A stretch of 64,000 nucleotides of DNA, from contig DUBE01000043.1 in assembly GCA_012960475.1 (NCBI GenBank), positions 186,001 to 250,000 of the forward strand, given 5' to 3'. The notes beneath the pieces were generated by a model. The model searched no databases, was not told where the DNA came from, and worked only from the letters and a program-made list of their open reading frames with translations. Shown in pieces: positions 9,774 to 19,119 of the stretch (the stretch's first letter is position 1; each line of letters begins with the position of its first letter). Origin of the DNA: Planctomycetota bacterium (GTDB lineage: Bacteria; Planctomycetota; UBA1135; GCA-002686595). The position numbers and the translations under genes were made by a program.

Positions 9774-9790
9774 TTGAGACGCAGTCTCAA
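9774..9790. promoter_or_regulatory. Perfect palindrome upstream of feoA, candidate iron-responsive operator
   Basis: TTGAGAC-GCA-GTCTCAA, ending 14 bp before the feoA ATG. Confidence 0.5.
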
Positions 9791-9804
9791 CTATAAGGAC
9801 CACC

Positions 9805-10038
9805 ATGACCCCCCTTCAGAATCTGCGGCCTGGCCACTTAGGCACCCTCGTTGACGTGCAGGGCCCGCGTACCTTCCGCCGACGCCTGCTTGAGCTAGGG
9901 CTCGTACCCGGAACAGTGGTGCGCCTGCTGCGACATTCGGTTGTGCATGATCTTGTCGAAATTGAAGCTCGTGGATCGCGCTTGTCCCTGAGGACCTCCG
10001 AAGCCGAGCAACTCACCGTGTCGGCTCCCGACTCCTGA
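9805..10038 (+). CDS. feoA: Ferrous iron transport protein A
   Basis: 77-aa SH3-like protein immediately upstream of feoB. Confidence 0.88.
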   Translation: MTPLQNLRPGHLGTLVDVQGPRTFRRRLLELGLVPGTVVRLLRHSVVHDLVEIEARGSRLSLRTSEAEQLTVSAPDS

Positions 10039-10042
10039 ATCC

Positions 10043-12175
10043 ATGGCGCCCTCCAATTCCGCGACCAATCGCATCGTCGTCGCGGGGAACCCCAACGCTG
10101 GTAAGACCAGCGTCTTCAATCTGCTGACAGGGTTGAACCTGAAAGTTGGCAACTACCCCGGCGTCACAGTCGACCGCCACTCAGGCAGCCTGATTCTGTG
10201 CGATGAGACGGTAGACATCGAGGATCTGCCGGGCACCTATTCTCTCTCCGCTCGCAGCGCTGAAGAAGAAATCGCCATGCGAGCCCTGGCGGGACATCCA
10301 CCCTACAAGCAGCCAGATCTGGTGTTGTTGGTCATCGATGGCACCCAACTGGCACGCAACCTGTACCTGGTGCTTCAAGTACTTGAGCTCGGTATTCCCT
10401 GCGTGTGTTCTCTGAACATGATCGACCAGGTTGAAAAGGCAGGCCAGAACATCGACATAGAAGCCCTGAGCACCGCTTTAGGAGTTCCGGTCGTACCTAC
10501 TGCCGCACGTACGGGCCAGGGTCTGGATCAGCTCAAGAGCGCCATCAGCTCGGCAATAAAAGAGCGCCCGGTCCCTCCGGTTCCTCCAGCGCTGCCCTCC
10601 TCGGACAGCTCAATGGGCGAGAGCCTCAAACGCATCGGCGCAGGAATCCCCTTTGAATGGCACCACGGGGATCTGCGCCGGCAAGCAGCCCTGGCCCGCT
10701 GGGCCCTGCTCTCCATAGACCCCACCGACGAACTCACCGACCTGCCCGATTCCCTACGCGCGACAGTCACCCAAGAACGCAACGCACTACAAGAAGCTGG
10801 CGAAGACCCGGATCTGCTGCTGATCGGCCCACGCTATGCCTGGATCGATGAGCATGTGAGAGACTTTCTCAGCGACAACCCTGACACCACCCCCAAGGAA
10901 TCCGGGTCTGAGCGCCTTGACCGAATCTTGCTGCATCCCCTGCTGGGCCTGCCCCTGTTCCTGATCGTGATGGCCGCCCTCTTCCAGTCCCTCTTTGCCT
11001 GGGCGGATCCGATGATCGGTTCTATAGAAGGCCTATTCGGACACTTCGCCCGATTTGTCCAGTCTCACATGAGTGAGAGCTTTCTGCGCGAGTTCATCAC
11101 GGAGGGCCTGATCGCTGGAGTCGGCGCAGTAGTGGCCTTCCTGCCCCAGATCTTGCTCCTGTTCCTCTTCCTGGGGATACTCGAATCCTCCGGCTACATG
11201 GCGCGAGTCGCATGGCTGATGGATCGCCTGATGAGATCAATGGGCCTGACCGGACGCGCCTTTGTGCCCATGCTGTCTGGCTACGCCTGCGCGATCCCCG
11301 CAATCATGGCCACACGCACCATGGAGCGTAGACGTGACCGACTGAAGACCATGATGGTTGTCCCTCTGATGACCTGCTCGGCGCGCCTGCCGGTCTACAC
11401 CTTGATCATTGCCACACTCTTTCCAACCGAGAGTTGGTTTGGGTTTTCTACCGCGTCGTTCCTGATGGTGGGCATGTACCTCTTCGGCACTGCCATCGCA
11501 TTGCTGGCAGCGGCGGTCCTCTCCAAGACCGTGCTCCAAGGACCCGCGGTTCCCTTGGTGTTGGAGCTGCCCTCCTACCGCAGGCCCGAACCCATGCGCA
11601 TCTTGCACGAGGCCTGGCTCAAGGGCCGAGCATTCCTGTCGGAAGCGGGCACGATCATCCTGGTTTCAACCATCATCCTGTGGCTTACGCTGTCGTTTCC
11701 ACAACGAAACGCCCAAGTAGACGAAAGCCCCGCTGAAGCTCATGCAATCCAACTGGAGGCCAGCTATGCCGGCCAGATCGGGCGCGCCATCGAGCCCACT
11801 CTGACGCCTCTTGGATTCGACTGGCGCATCGGGGTGGGATTGATCGGAGCCTTTGCAGCCCGCGAGGTTTTCGTTTCCACCCTGGGCATCGTGCACGGGG
11901 TGGGAGACAGCGTTGATGAAGAGTCGAGTCTCTTGCGTGACCGCCTACGCGCTGCCCAAAGGCCGGACGGCACACCCCTGTACACGCCACTCGTCGGCCT
12001 ATCCTTGCTGGTCTTCTTTGCGCTTGCCTGCCAATGCCTTTCAACTCTGGCAGTAGTGCGACGTGAGACCGCATCATGGCGCTGGCCCACGTTTCTATTG
12101 GCCTATATGACCGTACTCTCCTGGGTAGCCAGTGCTGTGGTCTATCAGGGTGGCTTGCTGCTCGGATTCAGTTAG
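10043..12175 (+). CDS. feoB: Ferrous iron transport protein B
   Basis: GNPNAGKTSVFNLLTG, NYPGVTVD, DLPGTYSL; multiple TM segments. Confidence 0.97.
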   Translation: MAPSNSATNRIVVAGNPNAGKTSVFNLLTGLNLKVGNYPGVTVDRHSGSLILCDETVDIEDLPGTYSLSARSAEEEIAMRALAGHPPYKQPDLVLLVIDGTQLARNLYLVLQVLELGIPCVCSLNMIDQVEKAGQNIDIEALSTALGVPVVPTAARTGQGLDQLKSAISSAIKERPVPPVPPALPSSDSSMGESLKRIGAGIPFEWHHGDLRRQAALARWALLSIDPTDELTDLPDSLRATVTQERNALQEAGEDPDLLLIGPRYAWIDEHVRDFLSDNPDTTPKESGSERLDRILLHPLLGLPLFLIVMAALFQSLFAWADPMIGSIEGLFGHFARFVQSHMSESFLREFITEGLIAGVGAVVAFLPQILLLFLFLGILESSGYMARVAWLMDRLMRSMGLTGRAFVPMLSGYACAIPAIMATRTMERRRDRLKTMMVVPLMTCSARLPVYTLIIATLFPTESWFGFSTASFLMVGMYLFGTAIALLAAAVLSKTVLQGPAVPLVLELPSYRRPEPMRILHEAWLKGRAFLSEAGTIILVSTIILWLTLSFPQRNAQVDESPAEAHAIQLEASYAGQIGRAIEPTLTPLGFDWRIGVGLIGAFAAREVFVSTLGIVHGVGDSVDEESSLLRDRLRAAQRPDGTPLYTPLVGLSLLVFFALACQCLSTLAVVRRETASWRWPTFLLAYMTVLSWVASAVVYQGGLLLGFS

Positions 12176-14564
12176 CAGAGGCGAGGAACTCTGCAAAATC
12201 CCCGGCGAAGGCCAGGCCTTCGTGGATCTTGAGCACCTCGCGGCTTTCGGGATCCATGATCACGAAAATGGGCAAAGCCAGGCTGTTCGCCAGTTCCAAC
12301 TGCAGAGCCTTATTCGCTTTAGCATTGGACCCCAAGTCGCAATGCAAGCGCACCTCAACAAAATTGTCTCTTAGGATTCCGGCGACCGCCGGAGCCGGGA
12401 GGATCTTGCCCTCCATTACGCGGCAGTTCACTCAGTTGAACCCGGTGAAGTTGATCAAGAGCAACTTGTCTTGGGCCCTTGCCTTGACCAAGGCGCCCTC
12501 ATAATCATCGGTCAACAATTCCCAGGCCACACCCGAGGTGTGCCCATCACTGTCATTAGAAGCTGAACGAACAGGGGCGGTGGAATAAGGCGGCGCAAAA
12601 GCGGTCAGGAGTGGGTCCATCTGGAAGCCAAAGGTCAAGAAACCGCAGTAGACCGCAAATAGAAAAGTAACAAGACCGCCCACCATGCGGCCCGGGGAGA
12701 CGACGCCGTCCTCCTCCCCCTTGAGGTTGATCTTGCCGAAGAGATACATGGCCGCCACCATGAAGATGCCCGCCCAGAGGATCAAGAAGACCTCTTTGGA
12801 AAGGAAACCCCACTCCCAAGCCAGGTCCGCCACAGAAAGGAACTTGAGGCTGGCGGCCAATTCCACAAATCCCAAGAAGACCTTGAGGGTATTCATCCAT
12901 GCGCCTGCATTGGGCATTTTTTGAGCCCGGCTGGGGAACAGACTCAGGAACACAAACGGTGTTGCCATGGTCAAGCCAAAGACCCCCATTCCCATCACTA
13001 TGCGCAACAGGCCTTGCTCGCCTCCACGTGCTAGCAGAGTGCCCACAAATGGCGCAGTACAGGTGAACGAGGTAACCACCAAAGTCAGTCCCATCATGAA
13101 GACCCCAACCAGACCACTGGTGGCGCTGGCCTGGCCAGCGACACGCATCAGGAACTGGGGCGGCTGCAGATTGATCCAACCAAACAGCACCAGAGCGAAG
13201 AACACGAACATGGCAGCGATCAGCAGATTGAAAACCGGGTGGTTGGCGAACTCCTGAATCGGCGCTCCAACCACAACACCTATGGCGATGAAGACAAAGA
13301 CGATACCTGCTCCATAGGCCAAAGCCAGAGAGAGCACCTTGCCGTCCCGCGCAATGGCCTGCTTGGTAAAGAACGAGATCGTGATTGGGATCATCGGATA
13401 GGTACAAGGCATAAGGAGCGTGATCAGGCCCCAGAAGAACGCCTCCAAGAGAAAGGACCCCAATGACTTGTCTTCGTCTGCGGGCTCCGGCTCGGAATCC
13501 TGACTCCCCGTGGGGCCAACAACCGAACCCTCTGTCCCAGTCGCTGCATCTGCCGAACCCTTCGCAATCGATGCAACTTTCGCCCGAGGAGCCTCTTTGG
13601 TCTGGAAATAATCCAAGCAAGAGTTCTCATCACAGGTCTGTCCGGCGAGGGTCACACTAAAATTCCCAGTGGCCGCCGCATCGGTCACGCGGCCGGGAAT
13701 CTCGATCACGAAGTTCCCATGCTGAATAGCGACCTGAATGTCATCGAACTCCTCGTTCATGCCGAGCACAAGACTCGGCTTCGGGAATCGAGGCGCCCCC
13801 CACTCTATGCCATCACCTTCGATGGCAACGGTAGTGGGTACGCCGATAGCTCCCCCGGGAGCCATGTCTTCTACGGTCGGGCCGTTGTAGAGGTGATACT
13901 TGCCCGAGACGGCTACCTCCAGGCGCAGGAGAGCGAGCGCTCCATCGTGCTCTACCCTAGGCATGAAATCTGCAAGGCGACTGGGACTATAGAAGGGACT
14001 CCAATCAAATTCTGCAGCTTGACCCCCGTCATCCTCGTGCCCGCCCGAACCATCGGCCTTGGGAGTTTCGTCGTGGTCTTCTACCCCCAGAGGAAAGTTG
14101 GCGAAGGCCGTGTCAGACCCCGCTCCCCGAGTGGTCATTTTCTCAGAGTAGGGCGTACAAACCTTGTCATCACAGGTCTGCCCCACGACCTCGATCGTGA
14201 TCTCGTCGGGATCGCCCCCAAGCAATAGACCCAGACCATGCACCAGGATGGTGCCTTCGTGCTTTTCGTAGATCTTCTCCAACAAGGGCTCGAAGCCCAC
14301 CGCTGGCTCAGGCATCTGCCAGGTCTCCCACTCCACGTCATCGCCCACCCCCCGAAAGCTTGTCACGGTACCGGCAAATTCAGAATCTGAAAAAGCATCG
14401 TGGTAGATGTGATACCCCTGATCAATCTCAATGCGAACCACGGCCTGAACCATATCGCCATCAAGACGCGTGAAAAGCTCAGCCCGAGCGCGTTGTTGAG
14501 CAGGAGCAGCCGCCACAGCGAGGACCGTCAAGGTGGGCAGGAGAATTGTCTGACGAATGTTCAT
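12168..14564 (-). CDS. DsbD-type thiol:disulfide reductase, probable selenoprotein (UGA 12432-12434 read as Sec)
   Basis: N-terminal DsbD-like domains; TM domain with LMPCTYPMIPI and FTCTAPFVG; then KLLLINFTGFN-UGA-VNCRVMEGKILP continuing in frame to 12168. UGA sits at the first Cys of the CxNC motif. Confidence 0.85.
12398..12414 (-). promoter_or_regulatory. Candidate bacterial SECIS hairpin
   Basis: RNA GGAGG-GCAAGAU-CCUCC, apical loop 22 nt after the UGA, first loop base G. Confidence 0.55.
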
Positions 14565-14596
14565 CTGGATGGTTGAAGTAGCAGGATAGTGGGTTC

Positions 14597-15490
14597 TCAG
14601 GCTTCAGGGTCATCGGTGGGGTTGACATGCACCGCGACCTCTACGACAGCCTTCTCAAAGTTGATAATGTTTTCTTCAACAGCATGGGCAATTGCATGAC
14701 CTTGACGCACTGTAGAACTCCCGTTCACGCTAATCTCCATATCAACCCGTAAGCTGCCTCCAAGGGGATGTGCAGCGATGGTACCGACCTCGCACACTCC
14801 ATGCACCGCACGAGTAAGTTCAGTCACACGCCCTCGTAGACCTGCGTCAGAAATTCGATCCGTAAGGGTATCGAAAGAGGTCCTCACGATTTGCTGCCCC
14901 ATCATGAGTACAAAGAAGCCAATCAAGACAGTGGCGACCGTCTCAACCCAGCTCAAGCCATAAGCGCTTGAACCGACGCCAATTACCACCAACACGCTGG
15001 TCCAAACATCCGAGTGATTGTCCGCTGCCAGGGCAGTCAGTGTAGGGCTGTTCGTCTCCCGTGCCGCATGCAGGGTAAGTCGCGTTAGCCAGGCGTTGAC
15101 AACAATTGAAAGCAGAGCAGCGGCGAGGGCGATCCAAAGTTCGAATCCCGCATAACTCACACTCTCTCCGCGAGCCGCATGCCACCACACGCCGATGCCC
15201 GTCACCACCAACAAACCGCCCACGACTAAAGCCGCCATCGCTTCCATCTTGCCATGACCATAGTGATGGTCTTCGTCCGCCGGTTGGCGCGCCCAACGCC
15301 ATGACAACCAAGCCAACCCATTGGTTGCCAGATCACCGAGAGAGTGGTACCCATCCGCCAACAAGGACGGGGATCCAGAAACCAGTCCGGCCAGAATCTT
15401 GAGCACTGCCAGGCAGGTATTGACCACCACTCCGGTCACAAGAACCCGCTCGGCACGGACGGCGGGGGGCTTCTTGTCTATGTCGGCCAT
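14597..15490 (-). CDS. Cation diffusion facilitator family transporter
   Basis: SPSLLADGYHSLGDLATN, HHYGHGKMEAMAAL, ADNHSDVWTS motifs. Confidence 0.93.
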   Translation of the reverse strand: MADIDKKPPAVRAERVLVTGVVVNTCLAVLKILAGLVSGSPSLLADGYHSLGDLATNGLAWLSWRWARQPADEDHHYGHGKMEAMAALVVGGLLVVTGIGVWWHAARGESVSYAGFELWIALAAALLSIVVNAWLTRLTLHAARETNSPTLTALAADNHSDVWTSVLVVIGVGSSAYGLSWVETVATVLIGFFVLMMGQQIVRTSFDTLTDRISDAGLRGRVTELTRAVHGVCEVGTIAAHPLGGSLRVDMEISVNGSSTVRQGHAIAHAVEENIINFEKAVVEVAVHVNPTDDPEA

Positions 15491-15606
15491 GACGGAAATT
15501 TGGGAGGCGCGGTGGCTCGGAGGCCCCAGGGAGACCCCTGGGAAGGATAGAGATGCAACCGCCTCTCGCGCTATTGTAGGGTTCAGCTCGGTACCCTGGA
15601 GTCCCT

Positions 15607-16317
15607 ATGAAAGCGACCTTGACCCTTCTGGCCCTGCCCCTCTCCCTATTACCCCTGTACGGAGCCCTGCAGGACGAACCCAAGCCCCAGCAACCGGACC
15701 CGAATGCGGAGGTAGAAACCCGTGACCTCTTCGGCCGCGTGCGCACCGGAGCTATGTCGGACCTACAGCTCCGAATCCAAGGATGTTGGCGCCTGATGAA
15801 TGTATCCATGCCCGATACACCGCAAGACGGTGGATCCGCCAACGGCTTCTTGTTGATCAGTGCCAACTTTATGTCCATGGAAATCCAAGCCTCCTGGGCC
15901 ACTCCGCGGGTCCCGGTGCCGGATGCTTTCCAAACCGGCCACAGCGAATACAGCCTTGGTCGCGACGGAGTCATGACCTTGACCTCTCTGATCGGATCCT
16001 ACCTTGATAGTTCGGGAGAAGAACTCATCTGGGAGCCCGGCGGCATGGAACGAGAAATCATGGTCAACATGCCCACGATCAACATGCTGATACTGGAATC
16101 ATCCCTCGGTCCCAAGCTGACCTTCGCGCGCAACCTGCCCAGCAACAGCGTGCGTTGGTCAATTTTTGGAACCGAAGAAGAGGGTCCCGAACTCGAGCGA
16201 GACCCTCTGGGACAACCCACGCCCATCGAAACAGAAAACGAGCCCGAAGCCGAGGATGTAAAGACCGACATTTTCGGCCGACCGATCAAACGCACGCCCG
16301 CGGACGGAAATATATAG
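15607..16317 (+). CDS. Exported hypothetical protein
   Basis: Signal peptide; D[LI]FGR motif near both ends. Confidence 0.75.
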   Translation: MKATLTLLALPLSLLPLYGALQDEPKPQQPDPNAEVETRDLFGRVRTGAMSDLQLRIQGCWRLMNVSMPDTPQDGGSANGFLLISANFMSMEIQASWATPRVPVPDAFQTGHSEYSLGRDGVMTLTSLIGSYLDSSGEELIWEPGGMEREIMVNMPTINMLILESSLGPKLTFARNLPSNSVRWSIFGTEEEGPELERDPLGQPTPIETENEPEAEDVKTDIFGRPIKRTPADGNI

Positions 16318-16354
16318 GAACGCTGGTCAACAAGGTACGCGCTCCAGAATCAAT

Positions 16355-16386
16355 CGAGCCCCGTCGCAATCAAGCGGCGGGGCTCG
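16355..16386. terminator. Bidirectional hairpin terminator between convergent genes
   Basis: CGAGCCCCGTCGC-AATCAA-GCGGCGGGGCTCG (13-bp stem with one wobble). Confidence 0.7.
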
Positions 16387-16417
16387 GTTTGTAGGTCAGA
16401 CCCGTTGGGTCAGCGAC

Positions 16418-18943
16418 TCAGCACTGACTGAAACCGCAGCTGTGACACTTCACACAACCCTCCTGAAAGGCCAAAGTCTGCGTACAGGAAGGACACTTCA
16501 ACTTGTAGCCCCCCACATTTTTTGGGGCGGCTTCAGAACCATCAGTGTTCTTGAGATACACGCGTCCTGAGGCCCTGGGAATTTCGTCAGAAACCTCAGC
16601 CAGTTCGTGACCACCGAGCAAGAGGTTCCGTAGGCCCTGAGCTTCCTTGGCCGCAAGATAACGCTGCAGGCCGGTTGCCAAGCCATCTGCCAAAGACATG
16701 ATGCGGCCATCCTTGGTGGGCACAGTAAGGCTTGAGCCGATTCCCGAGAACTGAGCGATAGCTCGCTCAAGGCTGCCATTACCACGTAACCAGAGGCTGA
16801 GCATGCGGCAGATCGCCTCTAGATCAGAGTTCGCCACATCACCGCCCTTACCAAGTTGGGCGAATACCTCCCGTTCAAGACCAGTGATAGGATCCACCGT
16901 CACCTTGATATGCATGTTTCCGAAGGGGGTCATCTGACGAACGCGCAGACAGCTCATTATCTCGGGTAAACACACCGGAACCAATTCCTTGTACTCGGGC
17001 TCCTTGGCTTCCTGCCCCGTCGGAACCTCGCACTCGGAATTCTTCTCATGGTTGGAATTTGCCAAGGCCATGGGCTGCATTTCGCGGCAACCGTCCCGGT
17101 ACACCGTGACTCCCTTGACATCCAGATCGATGGCCATCTCATAGATCGAACGCACATCATCCGCCGTTGCGTCATGGGGAAAATTGATCGTCTTGCTGAT
17201 CGAAGAGTCACAGTGCTGCTGGAAGGCTGCCTGCATGCGCATGTGCCATTCAGGGCTAATGTCGTGCGCAGTCACGAACACGTCCTGAACCCCACTCGGA
17301 ACCGCATCGACCCCCTTGAGAGTTCCCCCTTCAAGCAGGGTTTCCACCAGTTCATCACTGTAGTATCCACCCTCTTGAGCAGCATCCCGGAAGACATAGT
17401 TGACTTCCTTCATGATGGTCGGGTTTCCGTTGGTGTCCTTCATCACCTGACGATTGAATGCCAAACTGAACATGGGCTCGATGCCTCCGGAGCAATCTGC
17501 CAGAATCGAAATCGTCCCGGTAGGCGCAACCGTTGTGGTATAGCTGTTCCGGATTTTGACTCCCTGTGCTTCCCAGTCAGATCCTTCCCAAGCCGGAAAC
17601 ACGCCGCGCTCTTCAGCTAGTACTTCGCTGGCCAGGTGCGACTCTTCATTGAGTACCCGCATGACCTTTTCACCAAGGGCCAGACCCTCTTCAGAATTGT
17701 ACGGGATGCCTAGCTTGTAGAGCATGTCAGCAAAACCCATGACCCCCAGACCGATCCGACGAGTGGTTCGCGTCATGTTCTGAATCTGCGGCAAGGGATA
17801 CTTATTCACGTCAATCACGTTGTCCAGGAACCGCGTGCCGGTTTGGATGACCGACTTGAAGACATCCCAATCGAACTTCGCTCCGCTACCCGTTCCTTCA
17901 ACCATAAGACCCAGGTTGATCGAACCCAGATTGCAGGAATCCCAAGGGTGCAGGGGTTGCTCACCGCAGGGGTTGGTTGCTTCGATCATGCCCACATTCT
18001 TGATTGGGTTGCGAGCATTGATGCGATCGATAAAGACCACACCGGGCTCTCCGCCACTCCAGGCGTGATCGATGATCTTGTCCCAGATTTCGCCCACGGT
18101 CCAATGCTCGCCATTGAAGTTGCGTTCTTCATCAAGCTTGCCCAGAGGGAACCATTCCTTGGTGCGCGGGTTCTGCACATGATGGATCTGGCCCGAGTCC
18201 TTCCGCAGGTCCTCAATGAACTTATCGGTCACCGAAACTGAAATGTTGTAGTTGGTCAATCGCGTACGATCGTCCTTGAAAGTGATGAAGTCCATCACGT
18301 CAGGGTGATCTACGCGCAACATGCCCATATTCGCTCCTCGGCGGAAAGCGCCCTGTTGGATCGCCTCTGTTGCCTGAGAAAAGACCTGAATGAAAGAGAG
18401 CGGGCCCTCGGTTGTGCCTCCGGAAGAAGACACCCGGTCCCCTCTTGGACGCAAGCGCGAGAAGCTGAAACCTGTTCCCCCGCCAGCCTTCTGAATCAGG
18501 GCAGTGGCACGCACGGATTCAAAGATCCCATCGATCGAGTCCTCAACCGGCAGCACAAAACAAGCGGAGAGCATGCCCATCTCGCGACCTGCGTTCATCA
18601 GGCAGGGGCTATTCGGCAAGAATATGCGCATCGCCATCAGACTGTAGAAATCACGCGCGATTGTGACCGTGTGCTCGGGATCATCCTTCACATAGAGCGC
18701 TTCGGCGGCAGCAACGCAAGTAGCCACGCGCCAGAACAGCTGACGCGGAGTCTCGATCACCTCTCCCGACTCACCATCACGCCGCAAGTAGCGCCGCTCC
18801 AAGACTTGAAGGCCATTGCTGGAAATGTCCGGTTCGGGCAAGTCCTTGGGCGGGTTGATCGATGCCAGGACGTTGGTCGCCTCCTCCATCATCTGGGTAT
18901 CGCGGGGAGCAAGTGTGCTTGGTGCTGGTGCGTAGGGATTCAC
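16418..18943 (-). CDS. nrdJ: Adenosylcobalamin-dependent ribonucleoside-diphosphate reductase
   Basis: NPCGEQPLHPWDSCNLGSINL, QKAGGGTGFSFSRLRP, C-terminal CPSC...CHSCGFSQC. Confidence 0.95.
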   Translation of the reverse strand: MNPYAPAPSTLAPRDTQMMEEATNVLASINPPKDLPEPDISSNGLQVLERRYLRRDGESGEVIETPRQLFWRVATCVAAAEALYVKDDPEHTVTIARDFYSLMAMRIFLPNSPCLMNAGREMGMLSACFVLPVEDSIDGIFESVRATALIQKAGGGTGFSFSRLRPRGDRVSSSGGTTEGPLSFIQVFSQATEAIQQGAFRRGANMGMLRVDHPDVMDFITFKDDRTRLTNYNISVSVTDKFIEDLRKDSGQIHHVQNPRTKEWFPLGKLDEERNFNGEHWTVGEIWDKIIDHAWSGGEPGVVFIDRINARNPIKNVGMIEATNPCGEQPLHPWDSCNLGSINLGLMVEGTGSGAKFDWDVFKSVIQTGTRFLDNVIDVNKYPLPQIQNMTRTTRRIGLGVMGFADMLYKLGIPYNSEEGLALGEKVMRVLNEESHLASEVLAEERGVFPAWEGSDWEAQGVKIRNSYTTTVAPTGTISILADCSGGIEPMFSLAFNRQVMKDTNGNPTIMKEVNYVFRDAAQEGGYYSDELVETLLEGGTLKGVDAVPSGVQDVFVTAHDISPEWHMRMQAAFQQHCDSSISKTINFPHDATADDVRSIYEMAIDLDVKGVTVYRDGCREMQPMALANSNHEKNSECEVPTGQEAKEPEYKELVPVCLPEIMSCLRVRQMTPFGNMHIKVTVDPITGLEREVFAQLGKGGDVANSDLEAICRMLSLWLRGNGSLERAIAQFSGIGSSLTVPTKDGRIMSLADGLATGLQRYLAAKEAQGLRNLLLGGHELAEVSDEIPRASGRVYLKNTDGSEAAPKNVGGYKLKCPSCTQTLAFQEGCVKCHSCGFSQC

Positions 18944-19119
18944 AAGGATCTCGATTTTGAAAAGGTGTCAGAAAGGAGGTGGCGGAGATGCCAACAGCAA
19001 CGGACCTGCCCCTTCAACCTGATCTGCTGAAGGACCCCACTGCCTGCCATGATTCTGTCCATCAGGCCTGCCCGGTGCAACAGACACTTCATCGATCCCG
19101 AATCAGACCCCACTCCGAT

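Noticed and set aside
12556-13620. 354-aa minus-strand ORF overlapping dsbD
   Set aside because: Alternative frame inside the clear DsbD transmembrane domain.
15130-15150. TTCGAATCC T-loop-like sequence
   Set aside because: Lies inside the CDF transporter gene with no cloverleaf around it; no tRNA genes seen in the window.
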